Shown piece after piece: positions 49,657 to 52,690 of a stretch of 52,690 nt of DNA. The position numbers and the translations under genes are program-made. Under the pieces are notes generated by a model, which saw nothing but the letters and a program-made list of their open reading frames with translations, was not told the DNA's origin and searched no databases. Source of the stretch: Spirochaetaceae bacterium (GTDB lineage: Bacteria > Spirochaetota > Spirochaetia > DSM-27196 > SKKC01); contig RECN01000083.1 in assembly GCA_007694005.1 (NCBI GenBank), forward strand, positions 1-52,690. Direction: 5' to 3'. The number at the start of each line of letters is the position of its first letter. Within the stretch, counting starts at the first letter, position 1.

Positions 49657-50457
49657 ATGAATCAGGACCAGGTTAAAGATCGACTTCAAAAACTACGCGG
49701 CGACGTTCCGGATTTCTCCGTGATTTTTTCGGGAAAACAGAGCAAGAAAGTACACGGGTTGTACTATCCGGATCGCGCCGAGATCATTCTTCACAACAAA
49801 AACTTCGAAAACGACAATGAACTCATGTACACCGCGATACACGAGTTTGCGCACCATGTTCATTTTTCGACCTCTCCGGTGCCGGTCTCAAACAGACCAC
49901 ATACGACCGCATTTCGAAGCATCTTTCATGAGCTGCTCGAACAGGCGGAACAGATAGGGTTGTATTCGAGTATTTTTGATTCGCACCCGGACTTCGTGGG
50001 CCTGACACAGACGATACGCGAAGAGTTTCTCGGCCGTAATGGCGCAATCATGAAAGAACTCGGTGGATTACTCGTCAAAGCCGAGTCATTGTGCAGGGAG
50101 CACCGGGCACGCTTTGAAGATTACATTGAACGGGTCCTGCTCATCGACCGACGGGCGGCATCGTCTGCAATACGGGTCTTCTCGGCGGACGTTGACCCGC
50201 GAATAGGCTTCGACAACATGAAGTCGGTCGCCGCAATCCGGGATGCCGATACCCGCAAGAAGGCCGAAGAAGATCTGCTCGGGGGAAAAAGTCCGGACCG
50301 TGTCCGTGCCGCCTATACCCCGGTTGGAAACAGGCAGTCCGACGACCCTGTTGAGCAGCTGTTTCGCGAGAAGGAACGGCTGCAACGGACCATCGACAGT
50401 CTCCAGGATAAACTTCAGACCATAGAAGACAGAATTGATTCGATGCGCTCGCTTTAA
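49657..50457 (+). CDS. HExxH metalloprotease-like protein with C-terminal coiled coil
   Basis: 266 residues, no signal peptide. H62-E-F-A-H66-H67 is a zincin-type HExxH motif, preceded by a strand with A-E-I-I-L-H and E-L-M-Y-T-A, the arrangement of SprT-like and DUF45-like peptidases. A third ligand is not obvious. The last 40 residues (E-R-L-Q-R-T-I-D-S-L-Q-D-K-L) are a heptad-like coiled coil. I do not recognise the family. An AAGGTG site precedes the ATG. It lies 65 bases ahead of a glutaredoxin gene, same strand. Confidence 0.7.
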   Translation: MNQDQVKDRLQKLRGDVPDFSVIFSGKQSKKVHGLYYPDRAEIILHNKNFENDNELMYTAIHEFAHHVHFSTSPVPVSNRPHTTAFRSIFHELLEQAEQIGLYSSIFDSHPDFVGLTQTIREEFLGRNGAIMKELGGLLVKAESLCREHRARFEDYIERVLLIDRRAASSAIRVFSADVDPRIGFDNMKSVAAIRDADTRKKAEEDLLGGKSPDRVRAAYTPVGNRQSDDPVEQLFREKERLQRTIDSLQDKLQTIEDRIDSMRSL

Positions 50458-50522
50458 GCCGACGGGGGATTCGAGTCTTGTCGCCCGCGATAAAAAGCCG
50501 TAGTCTGTGCATGGGACACACC

Positions 50523-50846
50523 ATGAGCAATCACATTAGCCACGAAGTATTTGAAGGGATAGATTTTGATGAACACCGCGGGTCAGACAGCGGACACGAT
50601 GTAACCGTGTACTCTCTGTCAACCTGCGCATTCTGCCGAAAAGCCATCGATTTTCTCGATTCGCTGGGGGTTTCGTTCAGAGTGCTCGAGCTCGATACGA
50701 TACCGAAAGAGCGGAAACGCGAGATCAAACGCTACCTGAAAGAGCGATTTGAGGATCTCCCGGTTTTTCCTATTCTAATAGTCGACGACAGCGAGTGCCT
50801 CTCCGGTTTTGCCGAAGACGCCTGGCGTAAAAAGGTACAGGACTGA
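50523..50846 (+). CDS. Glutaredoxin-family protein
   Basis: 107 residues. A thioredoxin-fold with the redox motif S-T-C35-A-F-C38 after the first strand (V-T-V-Y-S-L), and the cis-Pro loop in L-P-V-F-P-I-L-I-V-D-D. The N-terminal extension (about 25 residues) is longer than in E. coli glutaredoxin. I chose ATG 50523; two further upstream ATG/TTG starts are open but less convincing. It ends 10 bases before the FTR-like gene and probably receives electrons from it. Confidence 0.87.
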   Translation: MSNHISHEVFEGIDFDEHRGSDSGHDVTVYSLSTCAFCRKAIDFLDSLGVSFRVLELDTIPKERKREIKRYLKERFEDLPVFPILIVDDSECLSGFAEDAWRKKVQD

Positions 50847-50856
50847 AGCGCGCTTC

Positions 50857-51204
50857 ATGGGAAAGAAAGAAAAAACCACAGAAGACACGCTGCGTTTCGT
50901 GCAGATGGTATCGAAAAAGCAGGGCTGGGCGCTGAACCCCGACCCGGAGTTCCTGTCTAACCTTGTCGACGGTCTGACCATCAATCACAACCGGTACGGA
51001 TACTACGCCTGCCCCTGCCGCGAGGCCTGGGGAGAAAAGGATAAAGACAAGGACATCTGCTGTCCCTGTGTGTATAACGTGCCCGACCAGGACGAACACG
51101 GACACTGCTTCTGTGCGCTGTTCCTGACGAAAGAGTTTCTGATATCGGGGAAAGACATAACCCGCATTCCGGAGCGCCGCCCCGAAGACCTGCAACCGGA
51201 CTAA
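50857..51204 (+). CDS. Ferredoxin:thioredoxin reductase catalytic (beta) subunit-like protein
   Basis: 115 residues with the FTR catalytic pattern: Cys52-Pro-Cys54 (C-P-C-R), Cys69-Pro-Cys71 and Cys84-Phe-Cys86 (H-C-F-C in place of the usual C-H-C), plus an extra Cys68. In plant and cyanobacterial FTR four of these bind a 4Fe-4S cluster and two form the redox disulfide. No FTR variable (alpha) subunit is visible nearby. The start at ATG 50857 is 10 bases after the glutaredoxin stop. Probably reduces the neighbouring glutaredoxin with ferredoxin electrons. Confidence 0.85.
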   Translation: MGKKEKTTEDTLRFVQMVSKKQGWALNPDPEFLSNLVDGLTINHNRYGYYACPCREAWGEKDKDKDICCPCVYNVPDQDEHGHCFCALFLTKEFLISGKDITRIPERRPEDLQPD

Positions 51205-51215
51205 GACAGTACGCC

Positions 51216-51557
51216 TCAGGCGTCTCGACGCGAAGCAGTGATTTCCTGAAGAATTTCCTCTGTCATGAGGTTCAGCTCGCGGGCGTGAACGATTGCACGG
51301 TCACTCGCCCCGTTCGTACGCAGTTCGTGCTCCAGCGCACGCGCCTCCTCGAGGGCGGGAGTGACCCGGAGCGACCCGAGGGTATTGGCAAGCCCGTGCA
51401 CGACCTGTGCAGCCGTCTCTACGTCGTCTGCCTGCATGGCTGCATTGAGCGCTTGCAGGCGTTCGGGCGTTTCCTCAAGAAAAATATCGAGAATCTCCTC
51501 GCCTACCGCGAGTGAGGACCCGGTGAAGGCAGCGCGAAAACCGTCGAGCAGACTCAA
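51216..51557 (-). CDS. Stand-alone HPt (histidine phosphotransfer) protein
   Basis: 113 residues, four-helix type. H54 in V-V-H-G-L-A-N-T-L-G-S matches the phosphorylated His of HPt domains (usual A-H-x-L-K-G-S). No receiver or kinase is fused. It may relay phosphate for an orphan kinase; the PAS kinase at 48223 is the nearest candidate. Overlaps the DJ-1-type gene by four bases. Confidence 0.8.
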   Translation of the reverse strand: MSLLDGFRAAFTGSSLAVGEEILDIFLEETPERLQALNAAMQADDVETAAQVVHGLANTLGSLRVTPALEEARALEHELRTNGASDRAIVHARELNLMTEEILQEITASRRDA

Positions 51558-52102
51558 ACCGTACGGTCCCTGTTCGTCCGGTTTTCGGTCAGCAGAGAGA
51601 CGAACTCTGCCATATACGCGGGCAGGTCGGGAGGTCGCCGACTGGAAACCAGATTCCTGTCACGAACGACGGGAAGATCTTCCCAGATTGCGCCTGCGTT
51701 TTCCATATCGTCGCGAATGCCCGGTGTGCTCGTAACAGTCCGTCCCGAGAGAATTCCCGCACTGATCAGCACCCATCCGGCATGACATATCTGTCCGATA
51801 GGCTTCCCTGCGGCGTCCATGTCCTGCACAAAATCGGTAACCTCCTTGAACCGGCGTATCCTATCGGGGGCCCAGCCTCCAGGAACCAGGAGTGCGTCAC
51901 AACGGGCAACGTCCATGTCGCTGAACGCGATATCGCTGCGTGCAGGCACGCCATATTTCCCATGGTAGGTCTCAGCGGCTGTCTCGCCGGCCAGCACCAC
52001 TTCAGCACCATCCTCCCGGAGACGGAGAACGGGATACCAGAGCTCGAGATCTTCAAAATCGTTGTGCACGAGACTTATAACTCGTAAGCCTTGCAGTTTC
52101 AT
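51554..52102 (-). CDS. DJ-1/PfpI-family protein
   Basis: 182 residues. The nucleophile-elbow Cys106-His107 in G-Q-I-C-H-A-G-W and Glu18 in D-F-E-D-L-E are in the places typical of PfpI/DJ-1 proteins (deglycase, chaperone or peptidase activities reported in the family). Soluble. It follows the threonine aldolase by 14 bases and is coupled to the HPt gene by ATGA. Confidence 0.88.
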   Translation of the reverse strand: MKLQGLRVISLVHNDFEDLELWYPVLRLREDGAEVVLAGETAAETYHGKYGVPARSDIAFSDMDVARCDALLVPGGWAPDRIRRFKEVTDFVQDMDAAGKPIGQICHAGWVLISAGILSGRTVTSTPGIRDDMENAGAIWEDLPVVRDRNLVSSRRPPDLPAYMAEFVSLLTENRTNRDRTV

Positions 52103-52116
52103 ACGTACTCCAGACC

Positions 52117-52690
52117 CTAGACGATATCACGAAGACCTTCGACAAACCCGTCGATCTGCGCTTCGCTGCTGTCAAAACTGGTCATCCAGCGAACGACGTG
52201 TCCTTCGCCTTCCCAATCGTAAAAGTACTGCAGCTTCCGCGCCGGCTCAAGCATGTGCTCGGGAAGACGGGCAAACACGCCGTTCGCCTGCACCGGATAC
52301 ATAACCTCAATACCCGGAACCGTGCGGACTCCGTCGGCAAGCCGTCGAGCGAGACGATTGGCCTCGGAAGCGTTTCGATGCCACAGATCACCACCGAACA
52401 TCGCCTGAAACTGCGCTGCCGCGAAGCGCATCTTGCTTGCGAGCTGCGTATGCTGCTTTCGAAGGAAGTGAACTGCTTCGACATCTATGCGGTCGGAGAA
52501 AATCAGGACCGCCTCGGCATACATGGCACCGTTCTTCGTCGCGCCGAGACTCAGTACATCGACACCGGCCTGACTCGACAGCGCGGCAAGCTCGCAATCG
52601 AGATGAGCACACGCGTTTGCATAGCGTGCACCATCCATATGCAGCAACCACCCCGCATCCCGGCAGACCGACGCGATCGAAGCGATCTCA
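52117..52690 (-). CDS. L-threonine aldolase, C-terminal part (cut by the window end)
   Basis: The frame is open to the right edge, so about 190 C-terminal residues are visible and the N-terminus lies outside. W-L-L-H-M-D-G-A-R-Y-A-N-A is the PLP-site Asp/Arg strand of the beta-eliminating lyase/threonine aldolase family, and S-L-G-A-T-K-N-G has the PLP-binding Lys. It splits L-threonine or L-allo-threonine to glycine and acetaldehyde. Low-specificity type cannot be confirmed from this part. First of a three-gene operon with DJ-1 and HPt. Confidence 0.85.
   Translation of the reverse strand, partial: EIASIASVCRDAGWLLHMDGARYANACAHLDCELAALSSQAGVDVLSLGATKNGAMYAEAVLIFSDRIDVEAVHFLRKQHTQLASKMRFAAAQFQAMFGGDLWHRNASEANRLARRLADGVRTVPGIEVMYPVQANGVFARLPEHMLEPARKLQYFYDWEGEGHVVRWMTSFDSSEAQIDGFVEGLRDIV

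Noticed and set aside
1-52690. CRISPR array, transposase, integrase or prophage
   Set aside because: No regularly spaced direct repeats and no transposase, recombinase or phage structural gene was seen in any frame; gene density and style are uniform.

Overview
The window is a GC-rich bacterial chromosome segment, densely packed with about 50 protein genes and without any rRNA, tRNA, CRISPR array, transposase or phage gene that I can see. It most likely comes from a free-living member of the Spirochaetota (Spirochaeta-like). The best argument is a complete mevalonate operon in the order mvaS-fni-mvaA-mvaD-mvaK2-mvaK1, the order I know from Borrelia burgdorferi. Two secreted solute-binding proteins also carry an Ala-Gly-Arg-x-Glu start to the mature chain, a pattern I associate with spirochaete binding proteins. 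This assignment is inference; no marker RNA is present.

Layout. 1-8001: the end of a probable flavinylated FMN-binding protein with a clear terminator, an SLC12-like cation-chloride cotransporter (minus), a PrcB-type lipoprotein (minus), a YbdG-type mechanosensitive channel, and an ABC exporter (ATPase plus two ABC-2 permeases) behind a double palindrome. 7988-19706 (all minus, read from right to left): DinB-fold protein, NRDE/TANGO2-acyltransferase fusion, OlsB/GlsB-like GNAT acyltransferase, ARMT1-like phosphatase, then a YesM/YesN-type two-component system and a rhamnose-type ABC importer (rhaS-rhaT-rhaP-rhaQ) with a hairpin terminator between rhaS and rhaT. 19784-21971: an archaeal-looking CoaBC and a convergent DUF547 protein.

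22074-30944 is a tightly packed plus-strand series of nine genes: MerA-like flavoprotein, TVP38 membrane protein, EamA transporter, DUF3179 protein, metallophosphoesterase, MJ1255-type glycosyltransferase, DUF1499 protein, YfiM-like membrane protein and GH43 glycosidase. It starts at a promoter that overlaps head-on with the DUF547 promoter and shares a 12-bp palindrome with it. The 275-bp gap after GH43 has a strong minus-strand terminator. 31220-34417 (minus) is mnmA followed by an OmpR/EnvZ-class two-component pair.

34521-42418 (plus) is the mevalonate operon, making IPP/DMAPP from acetyl-CoA-derived precursors, ending with a zinc phospholipase C-family protein whose tail overlaps a convergent transporter operon. 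42366-49581 (minus) is a PAS histidine kinase, an SDR oxidoreductase and a five-gene dipeptide/oligopeptide-type ABC importer in the unusual order B-D-F-A-C. 49657-51204 (plus) has an HExxH protein, a glutaredoxin and a ferredoxin:thioredoxin reductase-type catalytic subunit. 51216-52690 (minus) has a lone HPt domain, a DJ-1/PfpI protein and the end of an L-threonine aldolase.

For novelty the most promising places are the aminolipid-like cluster with the NRDE-acyltransferase fusion (15448-19706), the nine-gene envelope/redox operon with its shared divergent control region (21998-30944), and the HExxH/glutaredoxin/FTR trio (49657-51204). Nothing here looks like a defence island or mobile element.
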